Below are positions 1-6,306 of a DNA stretch of 40,187 nt, in pieces; within the stretch, counting starts at the first letter, position 1; the number at the start of each line of letters is the position of its first letter. Source of the stretch: a virus. The notes under the pieces are model-generated. The model did not search any database. It was not told the origin of the DNA and saw nothing but the letters and a program-made list of their open reading frames with translations. The translations under genes and the position numbers were made by a program. The stretch is taken from the IMG/VR virus record IMGVR_UViG_3300023106_000020, positions 1 to 40,187 of that record; one strand, written 5' to 3'.

Positions 1-227
1 CGGTCTGGGGCAAGCGCGGCGACACTATCGCACAGCACCTCACCAAGGGCGCCAAGGCAACTGTGATCGGCGAGCTGACGATCGGGGAGTATCAGGGCAA
101 GCCGCAGTACGAGATCCGCGTGTCGGACGTCGACTGGTCGAAGCCAGCTGGTGACGGACAGCGGCAGCCGGACAGCCGCGGTCGCGCGCCTGCGCAGGAC
201 GACCTCGACGACGATGTCCCATTTTAG
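1..227 (+). CDS. ssb: Single-stranded DNA-binding protein, C-terminal part
   Basis: This is the 3' part of an SSB gene, read from base 3 (bases 1-2 finish a split codon) to TAG at 225-227. The 74 visible residues begin VWGKRGDTIAQHLTKGAKA, the end of an OB fold, and finish with the acidic tip DDDVPF that SSB proteins use to bind partner proteins. SSB coats single-stranded DNA during replication and recombination. The N-terminal half is at 40121-40187 at the other end of the window. Joined, the two pieces keep frame but lack about 30-35 residues of the OB fold, so the window probably breaks inside one gene of a circular genome. An in-frame deletion or two separate ssb genes are less likely. 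Confidence 0.9.
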   Translation, partial: VWGKRGDTIAQHLTKGAKATVIGELTIGEYQGKPQYEIRVSDVDWSKPAGDGQRQPDSRGRAPAQDDLDDDVPF

Positions 228-229
228 TC

Positions 230-664
230 ATGGCTGAAATTTGGAAACCCGTGCCGAGCTACCCTGGTTTACTTGCGAGTGATCAGGGGCGCTTGCTCCT
301 TCCTCCCATCAACGCGCCGCTGCCTAACGGCGGGTATCGGCTTTACCAGCCGCAGCCCGTTTCCGGGAGCGTATGCCGGTCAAAAAAGCTTGCGGCGCAT
401 GTGTTCAAGAACGTGGGCACCCGAGCCTTCGGCAACATCAAGGTTCATCGCGCCGTCTGTGAAGCTTTCCACGGCCCCGCGCCCTTCACTGGAGCAGTTG
501 TTCTTCACCTCGACGAAGATGGTCTGAACAATAGGCCGGATAACCTTCGCTGGGGCACTCAGAAGGAAAATCTCAACATGCCGAAGGTCAAAGCTTACCA
601 CCATTCGCGAACAGGTGAAAATTCGCCGCGAGCTAAGTGGTATGCAAAGCGGAGCGCAGCATGA
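230..664 (+). CDS. HNH homing-type endonuclease with NUMOD4 domain
   Basis: A 144-residue protein. Residues 1-25 (EIWKPVPSYPGLLASDQGRL) match the NUMOD4 DNA-binding motif. Residues 73-115 match the HNH_3 nuclease fold: VHRAVCEAFHG, then a His-Leu-Asp-Glu-Asp-Gly stretch, LNNRPDNLRW and QKENL. Such proteins are usually free-standing homing endonucleases that nick DNA near their own site and spread by recombination. The gene starts 2 nt after the ssb stop and overlaps the next gene by 4 nt. Its place directly behind ssb suggests either a settled homing gene or one recruited to phage recombination. The family is clear; the target is unknown. Confidence 0.8.
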   Translation: MAEIWKPVPSYPGLLASDQGRLLLPPINAPLPNGGYRLYQPQPVSGSVCRSKKLAAHVFKNVGTRAFGNIKVHRAVCEAFHGPAPFTGAVVLHLDEDGLNNRPDNLRWGTQKENLNMPKVKAYHHSRTGENSPRAKWYAKRSAA

Positions 665-1008
665 TGTTGCCGCGCCGCATCCCCAAGCAGTCGAAGCGCG
701 CAAGCCGCTGGCGGTCGCCGGCGCACGCATCCTTCGTCCGCAGCCATGAGTGCTGCATCCCCGGCTGCATTGCGCGCCCGATCGAGTTCGCCCACGTCCG
801 CAAGGGCTCGGGTGCCGGCATGGGCCAGAAGCCTGACGACTGGCGCGGGGTGAGCCTGTGCGCCGAGCATCATCGCCGGCAGCACAACATCGGCGAGGAA
901 GCGTTCTGGCGCGGCATCGATGTCGAGGCGCTGATCAGCGAGTTCATCGCCGCCAGCCCGCGCCGGGCACAAATCCAGCAGGAACAACGGGAGAGGTCCA
1001 ATGCGTGA
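661..1008 (+). CDS. HNH-type putative nuclease (DUF968/Ref-like)
   Basis: A 115-residue protein from ATG 661, overlapping the previous stop as ATGA; ATG 664 is an equally good start. A cysteine-containing element (CCIPGC), then EFAHVR, a GMGQKPDDW stretch and LCAEHHRRQH form the zinc-stabilised HNH layout seen in phage DUF968 and Ref-like proteins. These are thought to be DNA nucleases acting in recombination or repair. It lies directly before ninB, and in lambdoid phages such proteins also sit in the nin region. The nuclease fold is seen. The role in recombination is inferred from neighbours. Confidence 0.7.
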   Translation: MMLPRRIPKQSKRASRWRSPAHASFVRSHECCIPGCIARPIEFAHVRKGSGAGMGQKPDDWRGVSLCAEHHRRQHNIGEEAFWRGIDVEALISEFIAASPRRAQIQQEQRERSNA

Positions 1009-1393
1009 TCAAGTGCGCCTCGTCGGCGATACCCAGCGCGCGTTCGCAAAGCGCCTGGTCGACGAAATGCCTATCGGCTGGATCGTCAAGTTCGTCGAGC
1101 CGACCCGCACCAACGACCAGAACGCACGGATGCACGCCATGTTGGCGGACGTGTCACGCGCCGAGCCGATGGGCCGCAAGCACACGCCGGACGACTGGAA
1201 GGCGATCTTCATGAACGCCTGTGGCTGGGAGTGCCAGTTCACGGTCGGGCTCGACGGGCGCCCGTTCCCGCAGGGGTTTCGGTCCTCGCGCTTGACGGTG
1301 AAGCAGATGAGCAACCTCATCGAATACATCTTCGCCTTCGGTGCAGAGCATGACGTCGCGTGGAGCGAGCCGACCGAGAGGAAGGCAGCATGA
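1001..1393 (+). CDS. ninB: NinB-like recombination protein
   Basis: A 130-residue protein matching lambda NinB (Orf), a recombination mediator that can stand in for host RecFOR in loading strand-exchange proteins onto SSB-coated DNA. The family pattern is visible in order: RTNDQNARMHAMLADVS (about residues 36-52), then DDWKAIFMNACGWE, GLDGRPFPQGFRSSRLT and MSNLIEYIFAFGAEHDVAWSEP near the C-terminus. Length is close to the lambda protein (about 146 residues). It overlaps the HNH gene before it by 8 nt and the next gene as ATGA. Together with ssb and the annealing-type protein upstream it forms a phage recombination set. Confidence 0.85.
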   Translation: MRDQVRLVGDTQRAFAKRLVDEMPIGWIVKFVEPTRTNDQNARMHAMLADVSRAEPMGRKHTPDDWKAIFMNACGWECQFTVGLDGRPFPQGFRSSRLTVKQMSNLIEYIFAFGAEHDVAWSEPTERKAA

Positions 1394-1605
1394 TCGTTGC
1401 CCGCAAATCCTACCGCGACGTGCTCGCCAAGACCGAGCGCCTGCGTCCGGACGGCACGGCAATCTGGCCGCTTGGCTTCCACGATCGCCCGCGAGCGGCA
1501 GCCGCCGGTACGGCCGAAACTGCGCAGCAGGTTCGGGGCGAAGCCCGGCAGAGCGTCCCGTCAGGGCGCGCCAACCTTCTTCCTCATCGGAGTCTTTGGT
1601 CATGA
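1390..1605 (+). CDS. Hypothetical protein, 71 residues
   Basis: No family recognised. The start ATG 1390 overlaps the ninB stop as ATGA, and the stop overlaps the next ATG in the same way. This double coupling is the main support. The first 35 residues (RKSYRDVLAKTERLRPDG and on) look like real coding sequence. The C-terminal half is Ala/Arg/Ser-rich and low in information, so the reading frame there is less certain. Confidence 0.5.
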   Translation: MIVARKSYRDVLAKTERLRPDGTAIWPLGFHDRPRAAAAGTAETAQQVRGEARQSVPSGRANLLPHRSLWS

Positions 1606-2438
1606 CCTACAAACAGAATTCAGATGGTGAGACAAGCGCAGTGGTAGTGAGCCTCCTGCCGTGCCCGTTCTGTGGCAATGACGGCAGCGGAACGGTTGAA
1701 GACGCCCTTCATGTTGTCCACTCCGAACTAAGATGGCGTCCAGCATACGACAGCTACACCGTTCAATGCGACCGCTGCACCGCAACGATGGGCTACAGTG
1801 ATAGCGAAGAAGAAGCTGTCGCCGATTGGAACACCCGCGTCACCTCTACCCCGCAAGCAGCGTCAGCGGAGGTGCTGGAGGCGTTGGAAGCGGCAGGCTC
1901 GGCGCTAGGCATGTTCGTATTGATGATCGGCGAGCAGCGTCCCGGCCACGGTGCGCGCATTGACGCCATGCTGACGGACCAGCAGATCCAGACAGCGCTG
2001 CGAGCTGCGAACGCCGCCAAGATTGCCCTCGCCGCAGTCCCCTCCCATGCTCCGAACGGTAATGCGGGGGAGACGGCCGCAGCGGAAGCTATCCGATCCG
2101 CGTTCTTCACCAGCGTTTCAGGAGGCGCGCCACACCGCTATCATTTGTCGCTGGCCTATCCGACCATGCAGGCGATGCACGATGCCGAAGACGCGATCAA
2201 GTCGTGGGCGAAGTCTGTCCTTGAACCCGCCGCCGCTCCGAACGGTAATGCCGACGCGGAGGGCGAGGTGGCGGACCTCAAGGAATGGGTTGTCGCGTTC
2301 GGCGCGCCTTGGGCAGTCACACAGGCACGCGAGCGCGGTCTGCCCGACGGGCAACTCCATCATCTGCATTACGACATTCTCGCGCGGTGTGGTGCCCGGA
2401 TGGACGATTTCACCCGTTCGCAGGAGGGCGCAGCATGA
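1602..2438 (+). CDS. Lar-family restriction alleviation protein with long C-terminal extension
   Basis: A 278-residue protein from ATG 1602, with CGGAG about 9 nt upstream. Residues 19-79 fit the Lar restriction-alleviation zinc ribbon: LLPCPFCG (Cys21, Cys24), VQCDRCTATMGYSDSEEEAVADWNTR (Cys56, Cys59). Proteins of this family are linked to relief of host type I restriction, in Rac prophage Lar by stimulating host modification. Many phage members have no proven role. The remaining 200 residues are unrecognised and contain two APNGNA linkers encoded by an exact 17-bp repeat (2049-2065 and 2235-2251). The zinc ribbon is clear; anti-restriction activity is inferred. Confidence 0.7.
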   Translation: MTYKQNSDGETSAVVVSLLPCPFCGNDGSGTVEDALHVVHSELRWRPAYDSYTVQCDRCTATMGYSDSEEEAVADWNTRVTSTPQAASAEVLEALEAAGSALGMFVLMIGEQRPGHGARIDAMLTDQQIQTALRAANAAKIALAAVPSHAPNGNAGETAAAEAIRSAFFTSVSGGAPHRYHLSLAYPTMQAMHDAEDAIKSWAKSVLEPAAAPNGNADAEGEVADLKEWVVAFGAPWAVTQARERGLPDGQLHHLHYDILARCGARMDDFTRSQEGAA

Positions 2439-2959
2439 CCGAGCCAACCGGATCGCTGCGGGCGGCGCTTGAGGAAGCGGTCGAGGTGCTGGAGCACGTC
2501 GCGCACGACGGGACCGATTTCGACATCTCGGTCTCAACTGCGATCGAACGCGGTAAGTCAGCCCTCGCCCAGCCCGCACCCCCGACCGAGGCCACGGAAG
2601 CGCGAGCGCGGGAGGTGCTGGCGAAGCATCTTGAAGCTGGCGGGTTTGCAGCCCTCGCGAAGTCTGCACGCGGCTCCGGCCTTGATAGCATGGTCGCCGC
2701 CATGCTCGCTTTTTCCAAGGAGTGCACCCCTCCGCATGACGGGTTGCCACCGTTGACGCCGGAAGAGGCGCGGGAGGTCGGGCGGATCGAGGGGCTGGAG
2801 GAAGCGATCAAGCGGGCGATCAACGAGTTTGTCAGCACGCAAGACGATGGTGCGCTGATGCTTCCGTTCATCCAGTTCTTTTCCAACCGCGACGATCTGC
2901 TGGTTGAGGCCATTGCATCCGCTGTCATCCGCACCCTCGCGAACGGTGAACCAGCATGA
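2435..2959 (+). CDS. Hypothetical protein, 174 residues
   Basis: No family recognised. It is rich in Ala, Glu and Leu and mostly helical, with an Ala/Pro/Thr linker near residue 50 (AQPAPPTEATEARAREVLA). It has no cysteine cluster or membrane segment. The gene is coupled by ATGA overlaps to the Lar-type gene before it and the 63-residue gene after it, so it belongs to the same transcript. Phage genes of this helical type are often accessory proteins of unknown role. Confidence 0.65.
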   Translation: MTEPTGSLRAALEEAVEVLEHVAHDGTDFDISVSTAIERGKSALAQPAPPTEATEARAREVLAKHLEAGGFAALAKSARGSGLDSMVAAMLAFSKECTPPHDGLPPLTPEEAREVGRIEGLEEAIKRAINEFVSTQDDGALMLPFIQFFSNRDDLLVEAIASAVIRTLANGEPA

Positions 2960-3147
2960 GCGGCGGGGCGAACAGAACCGCAAAGCCGGGCGGGTCGCGT
3001 GGACGGCGGAAGGCTCCTGCCAACCTCTCCAACATTCCCGAGTTCATGAAGCGGACCTTGGGCATCTTGGCACCGGCAGATGCTGACCAGCCGGTCAATC
3101 GAGCCCAGCGCCGCGCCCTGGCGAAACGAGCAGGAGGTGAAGCATGA
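2956..3147 (+). CDS. Hypothetical small basic protein, 63 residues
   Basis: A 63-residue basic protein, unrecognised. The N-terminal 22 residues are Lys/Arg/Gly-rich and probably disordered. The C-terminus NRAQRRALAKRAGGEA resembles the short basic helix common at the ends of small phage and nucleic-acid-binding proteins. It has ATGA overlaps on both sides. The Arg-rich composition suggests nucleic-acid contact, but nothing specific can be claimed. Confidence 0.55.
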   Translation: MSGGANRTAKPGGSRGRRKAPANLSNIPEFMKRTLGILAPADADQPVNRAQRRALAKRAGGEA

Positions 3148-3686
3148 CCCATCCCGATACCGCTGAGATGGAGCGCGTGGCGACAGACGACGGGCGCGTG
3201 CCGTTGGCACCGGGCTCTCGTGAACCGAGCCCTACGGTCTCGGCCCTGACGGGCTTCGATCCCTCGCGCGAGGCGTTCGACGAGAACGGCATCCCGTTCG
3301 CGATCGGTGACGTGGTGAAGGTCTTTCACTTCATCGGTGCGCGTCGGAAGCGCCATTTCATGTATAAGCAGGTAGCCGGCGAACGCACATGGCCGAGCGG
3401 CTATCGGTGCTGGCTATTCAGCCATCTGAACATGAAGCCCGCAGATGGCCCCGATGGCGGATTCTACATCGCACGGGACGGCCGGCATCACGAGGGGTAC
3501 GAGATCGTCCAGTGCTGCAGCGCGTATCCGGCGCATTTCTCGACACGCCCTCGCGATAGGGATGCCAGCTTGGCCGAAGACGCGAAGCGGCTGAGCCCCG
3601 AAGGGGTGGCAGCCCGGGCCGAAGGCATCGCCCGACGTGAGGTAGCCCATGCCTCCCGTGTCGGTGACGGGAGGGGGGAAGCATGA
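3144..3686 (+). CDS. Hypothetical protein, 180 residues
   Basis: No family recognised. The middle part (residues 45-125) contains aromatic-rich segments such as DVVKVFHFIGARRKRHFMYKQV and YRCWLFSHLNM, suggesting a compact beta-rich fold. The first 40 and last 45 residues look disordered. It starts at an ATGA overlap and ends with one. A GGAGG-rich stretch near its 3' end (3672-3680) provides the ribosome-binding site of the next gene. Confidence 0.65.
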   Translation: MTHPDTAEMERVATDDGRVPLAPGSREPSPTVSALTGFDPSREAFDENGIPFAIGDVVKVFHFIGARRKRHFMYKQVAGERTWPSGYRCWLFSHLNMKPADGPDGGFYIARDGRHHEGYEIVQCCSAYPAHFSTRPRDRDASLAEDAKRLSPEGVAARAEGIARREVAHASRVGDGRGEA

Positions 3687-3961
3687 GCAACCCGATCCCC
3701 GCACCGCGCGACGGTCGCGTGATCATCGTAGGCCATCCTGACGCCGGCGAGTTCGCGATGGCATGGAACCCAACCGGCACTAACGAGCTGTTCGCGCCCG
3801 GCGAGGTCGGCATCTGGGAAGCCGCTGACCGCAGCTTCACCTGGCGCGACGGCCCCGAATACGGACCCAGCTACTGGATGCCGCTCGAGATGGCCGGCAA
3901 TCCTGCATGCCGCCAGCCTATCGGGGACCTCGCTCTTTCTGATGGAGAGGCCCGTGGGTAG
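3683..3961 (+). CDS. Hypothetical protein, 92 residues (small phage accessory type)
   Basis: A 92-residue protein starting PIPAPRDGRVIIVGHPDAGEF, followed by several Trp-containing segments and YWMPLE. This PRDGR.II opening and Trp-rich body recur in small phage proteins of unknown function, loosely resembling DUF551-type proteins. I cannot assign it to that family with confidence. It overlaps the preceding gene as ATGA and the following excisionase-like gene by up to 20 nt. Confidence 0.6.
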   Translation: MSNPIPAPRDGRVIIVGHPDAGEFAMAWNPTGTNELFAPGEVGIWEAADRSFTWRDGPEYGPSYWMPLEMAGNPACRQPIGDLALSDGEARG

Positions 3962-4325
3962 CGCTCTAGCACTCGATATGCGCCCGCCCTTCACGGTGCG
4001 TAGCCTGGCGGACCGCTGGGGTTGCAGCGAAGGCGTGGTGCGCAAGCAAATCGACCACGGGAACTTGAAGCACTTTCGGATCGGTGCGCTTATTCGCGTC
4101 GCCGCAGCCGAGGTCGAGGATTACGAACGATGCCAGATGAACCCTACACCGTCCAGAAATTCCGAGGCGGGTTCGCCATCGTCTACCGAAACGAGCTCGG
4201 CAACCGCACGCGCATCCAGCTCGAGTCGAGTGATCGCCCGAGTGCGCAGGCGGAAGCCCGTCAGAAGTGGCGAGCAGGAAGCCAAGCCCCATGGACTGTC
4301 GCTCGTGTCATCGACCACTACCTAG
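3942..4325 (+). CDS. xis: Excisionase-like MerR-type helix-turn-helix protein
   Basis: Residues 16-60 form the winged helix-turn-helix of excisionase-family proteins: FTVRSLADRWGCSEGVVRKQIDHG, then the wing LKHFRIGALIRVAAAEVEDYE. Such proteins bend attachment-site DNA and push integrase towards excision. The gene lies directly before the integrase. Its frame stays open to 4325, overlapping the integrase by 196 nt, and the last 65 residues are Ser/Arg-rich, shaped by the other frame. ATG 3942, GTG 3954 (just after GGAGAGG) or ATG 3978 could be the start. The fold is clear. The excisionase role is inferred from position, and the long tail may not matter. Confidence 0.7.
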   Translation: MERPVGSALALDMRPPFTVRSLADRWGCSEGVVRKQIDHGNLKHFRIGALIRVAAAEVEDYERCQMNPTPSRNSEAGSPSSTETSSATARASSSSRVIARVRRRKPVRSGEQEAKPHGLSLVSSTTT

Positions 4326-5149
4326 ACGCCAAGGAGGAAGAGGGGATCGCATCGATCGACCGGCGCCGTAACGCGTGGAAGGCGATGAAGGGGTTCTGGG
4401 CCGGCGTAGACCCCAACCTGATCGACCCGCAGATGTGCCGCCAGTATCGCGAGACCCGCGCGGTGTCCGATACGACCGTGCGGCTCGAGCTGTCATTGCT
4501 GGCGACTGCGCTCGGCATGGTGGTAGCGGATCGATCCATTGAAGCGATCACTGCGAAGCCGCCCATGTGGCTCCCATCCGCCGGAGAGCGCAAGACGCGT
4601 CACCTGACCGTCCGCCAGTTCAAGAAGCTACTGGCGGGTACAGTCGCGCCGCACGCTAGGCTCTATATGTCGCTGGGCGTGTTCACGATGGCTAGGCCGA
4701 GCGCGATCTTTGAGCTCAAGTGGGCGCAGGTCGATTTCATTCGCAACCTGATCGACCTGAACCCGCCGGGCCGGCGTCAGACAGCCAAGAAGCGTCCCGT
4801 GGTGCCGATGCCTCCCGAGCTGCGCGAAGAGATGGAGGCGGCGTTCAAAGCGCGGACCTGCGAATACGTTGTCGAGCGCGGCGGTAAGCCTATCGCTAGC
4901 ATCAAGAAGGCGTTCCAGGCTGCCGGCGAAAGGAGCGGTGTCCATGCGACACCGTACACGCTGCGCCATACTGGTGCCGTTTGGTCCGCCGAGCAGGGCA
5001 CGCCGATGGCGGAATTGGCGCAGTTGATGGGGCATGACGATGACCGGACGACCCAACGGCACTACGCAAAGTTCTCTCCGGATTACCTACGAGGGGCATC
5101 GAACGCGATCAGCGATGCGTTCAACGAAAAGGTCCGAGGTTCCAAATGA
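4130..5149 (+). CDS. int: Tyrosine-type site-specific integrase
   Basis: A 339-residue phage integrase of the tyrosine recombinase family, the enzyme that recombines attP with the host attB. The start ATG 4130 follows GAGGA by 9 nt. An N-terminal arm-binding part (about 1-55) is followed by a core-binding SAM-like domain (about 55-150) and the catalytic domain. Visible catalytic residues are Arg189 (FTMARPSAIFELKW), Lys221 in the beta hairpin, Arg279 in TLRHTGA, His302 in LMGH and nucleophile Tyr312 in RHYAKF. The usual first His of box II is Tyr277 here, a known variation. The attP core lies 55 bp downstream, as in many tRNA-targeting phages. Confidence 0.93.
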   Translation: MPDEPYTVQKFRGGFAIVYRNELGNRTRIQLESSDRPSAQAEARQKWRAGSQAPWTVARVIDHYLDAKEEEGIASIDRRRNAWKAMKGFWAGVDPNLIDPQMCRQYRETRAVSDTTVRLELSLLATALGMVVADRSIEAITAKPPMWLPSAGERKTRHLTVRQFKKLLAGTVAPHARLYMSLGVFTMARPSAIFELKWAQVDFIRNLIDLNPPGRRQTAKKRPVVPMPPELREEMEAAFKARTCEYVVERGGKPIASIKKAFQAAGERSGVHATPYTLRHTGAVWSAEQGTPMAELAQLMGHDDDRTTQRHYAKFSPDYLRGASNAISDAFNEKVRGSK

Positions 5150-5173
5150 CCCGCCGGCCCCTGTTTATGGAGA

Positions 5174-5200
5174 TCGCTAAGTGGCTGTTCTAGTTAGCGA
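5174..5200. repeat. Inverted repeat between int and attP core
   Basis: TCGCTAA (5174-5180) and TTAGCGA (5194-5200) are perfect 7-bp inverted repeats separated by 13 nt. They lie just past the integrase stop and 4 bp from the tRNA-derived core. They could be an arm-type binding site for integrase or excisionase, or a weak terminator stem. There is no T-tract, so the binding-site reading is favoured. Confidence 0.5.
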
Positions 5201-5204
5201 ATTA

Positions 5205-5250
5205 TGGTCGGGAAGAGAGGATTCGAACCTCCGGCCCCTGCCTCCCGAAG
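5205..5250 (-). other. attP core: 3' half of tRNA-Pro(CGG)
   Basis: Read on the minus strand this is the 3' half of a proline tRNA: anticodon loop TTCGGGA (5243-5249, anticodon CGG), the 3' anticodon strand and variable loop, the T-arm GGAGG-TTCGAAT-CCTCT, the acceptor strand, and the encoded CCA (5205-5207). Upstream of the loop the anticodon stem no longer pairs (AGGTC where CTGCC would be needed), so tRNA identity stops at 5250. This is what an attP core looks like when a phage integrates into the 3' half of a tRNA gene and restores it. It sits next to int. No complete tRNA is present. Confidence 0.85.
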
Positions 5251-5272
5251 ACCTTTCCCCTAGACGCACCCC

Positions 5273-5361
5273 ACGGTTTTCCGTCACTTTCCCTTCGCCG
5301 GGGATGCTGTCCGATGCCGCATGTTCCCGCTTCTTTCACGGGAAAAGGTTCAACGTGAACC
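5273..5361. repeat. attP arm region with short inverted repeats
   Basis: Non-coding stretch between the attP core and the RHH gene. It holds three small dyads: ACGG-TTTT-CCGT (5273-5284), TTCCCG...CGGGAA (5324-5329 and 5339-5344) and GGTTC-AACGT-GAACC (5347-5361). Inverted repeats here are expected for arm-type integrase sites, IHF or Xis sites. Their roles are inferred only from position. Together with 5174-5200 they flank the core on both sides. Confidence 0.4.
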
Positions 5362-5377
5362 TGGGCCCCTGTCTATA

Positions 5378-5518
5378 TCATTTGCCGCGGCGCTGTAGCT
5401 CGCGCTCGACGGCCTCGCGGATGAAGCCGACTTGGTTCTCGCCTTCGGTCAAAGCCGACTGGACGCGCGCCAGCGTACCGGCCGGGAAAGCCGCTTCGCG
5501 CTTCTCTGGGTATTCCAT
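5378..5518 (-). CDS. Ribbon-helix-helix (Arc/CopG-like) DNA-binding protein
   Basis: A small protein (46 residues from ATG 5518, or 66 from ATG 5578) whose core KREAAFPAGTLARVQSALTE then NQVGFIREAVERELQRRGK fits a ribbon-helix-helix fold: one beta strand and two helices. Such dimers bind short repeated operators and usually repress their own promoter, often as antitoxins or phage regulators. It is divergent from the gene at 5645, and three GCATATGC repeats lie between them. Neither start has a strong Shine-Dalgarno. I favour 5518 because a start at 5578 would lie within the first repeat. Confidence 0.65.
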   Translation of the reverse strand: MEYPEKREAAFPAGTLARVQSALTEGENQVGFIREAVERELQRRGK

Positions 5519-5574
5519 CTTTCGTCCCACGCGCGAGCCGATAGCCGCGCCGTGATCCTCTGTCGATATATTCA

Positions 5575-5631
5575 GCATATGCTTTTCTCTTGACCCCAAA
5601 GGCATATGCTTTAAATAGGGCATATGCTTTT
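5575..5631. promoter_or_regulatory. Three GCATATGCTTT operator-like repeats
   Basis: The 8-bp palindrome GCATATGC followed by TTT occurs three times in the same orientation: 5575-5586, 5602-5612 and 5620-5631. Start-to-start distances are 27 and 18 bp. The repeats span the divergent region between the RHH gene and the 133-residue gene, overlap a plausible promoter, and the last one ends just before the GGAGG ribosome-binding site. RHH dimers bind this kind of repeated short site, so autoregulation is likely. That the RHH protein binds here is inference. Confidence 0.65.
5590..5617 (+). promoter_or_regulatory. Putative promoter for the gene at 5645
   Basis: TTGACC (5590-5595) and TAAATA (5612-5617) are separated by 16 nt, a reasonable sigma70-type promoter. 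The spacer and -10 overlap the second GCATATGC repeat and the third lies just downstream, so a bound repressor would block it. The -35 is good and the -10 is moderate. Confidence 0.45.
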
Positions 5632-5644
5632 CGGAGGCAATACA

Positions 5645-6046
5645 GTGGACGAGATTAAGGCACCCAAGCGCGACGCGTTCACCAAGCAGCATGTCGACGG
5701 TGTTGCTGCGATCCTGCGCGACTACCCCGGTGCCCGCACTGAGGGTTTCCCGTCTGCCGTGCGCGACTTACGCGATCGCGTCGGGTGCCGCGGCGAAGAG
5801 CCCGCGATCAACTTCGTGCCCGACGCCTTCCGGCTAAACGAAGAGACGTGCGAGATCGAACTGTTTGAGGTCGAGGTGACGCACCCCGTGCCCACTGCGA
5901 AGCTCGCCGACCTCGGGTGGTACTGGTCGCAGTGGGATGCGGAGGATGGCCACGAGTGGCTTCCCGTCCTGATCCAGATTGATCGCTTCGGCACCGCCCA
6001 CCGCCGGGATCTGTCCATCGCGTATTTCGAATTGAGCCTCGCATGA
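5645..6046 (+). CDS. Unknown protein, 133 residues, controlled with the RHH module
   Basis: The start is GTG 5645, 7 nt after GGAGG (5633-5637); an in-frame ATG at 5624 lies inside the repeat operator. No family is recognised. The centre reads PDAFRLNEETCEIELFEVEVTHP followed by WYWSQWDAEDGHEWLPVLIQIDRFG. The PD...ExE pattern is reminiscent of PD-(D/E)XK nuclease cores, but the usual Lys is not evident, so this is only a hint. It is the first gene after attP, divergent from the RHH regulator. An accessory function (exclusion, defence or anti-defence) would fit the position, but nothing shows it directly. Confidence 0.65.
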   Translation: MDEIKAPKRDAFTKQHVDGVAAILRDYPGARTEGFPSAVRDLRDRVGCRGEEPAINFVPDAFRLNEETCEIELFEVEVTHPVPTAKLADLGWYWSQWDAEDGHEWLPVLIQIDRFGTAHRRDLSIAYFELSLA

Positions 6047-6060
6047 ACGGAGCGGCAACA

Positions 6061-6306
6061 ATGCTTACGAACGACAAAAAGGCGGACCATTCGCGGACCA
6101 CCGCAAGCGCAGATGCCCTCTACCTGATCCGCAAGGGCGGGTATTATTACCGCCCAAACGCGCAGGGCTATACCAGCCACAAGGCTGACGCTGGGCGCTA
6201 CACGCTGGCGGAGGCAATCTCACACAGCCACCCGAATGGGCCCAATGGTCCGCGCGACGGCATCGACTACATGCCCGCCGATGACGCTAAGACGGACGCG
6301 GCATGA
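6061..6306 (+). CDS. Hypothetical small protein, 81 residues
   Basis: The start is ATG 6061, 8 nt after GGAG (6049-6052); an alternative ATG at 6043 overlaps the previous stop. The core LYLIRKGGYYYRPNAQGYTSHKADAGRYTLAEA is a short aromatic pattern seen in many small phage proteins of unknown role. It could be a tiny beta-rich nucleic-acid or protein binder. It ends with an ATGA overlap into the DUF4031 gene. Confidence 0.6.
   Translation: MLTNDKKADHSRTTASADALYLIRKGGYYYRPNAQGYTSHKADAGRYTLAEAISHSHPNGPNGPRDGIDYMPADDAKTDAA

Noticed and set aside
5205-5275. Complete tRNA-Pro gene
   Set aside because: Only the 3' half matches; the 5' strand of the anticodon stem does not pair and no D-arm or acceptor 5' strand follows.
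5181-5555. Plus-strand frame of 124 codons after int
   Set aside because: It runs through the attP core and antisense to the RHH gene, with no protein-like pattern.
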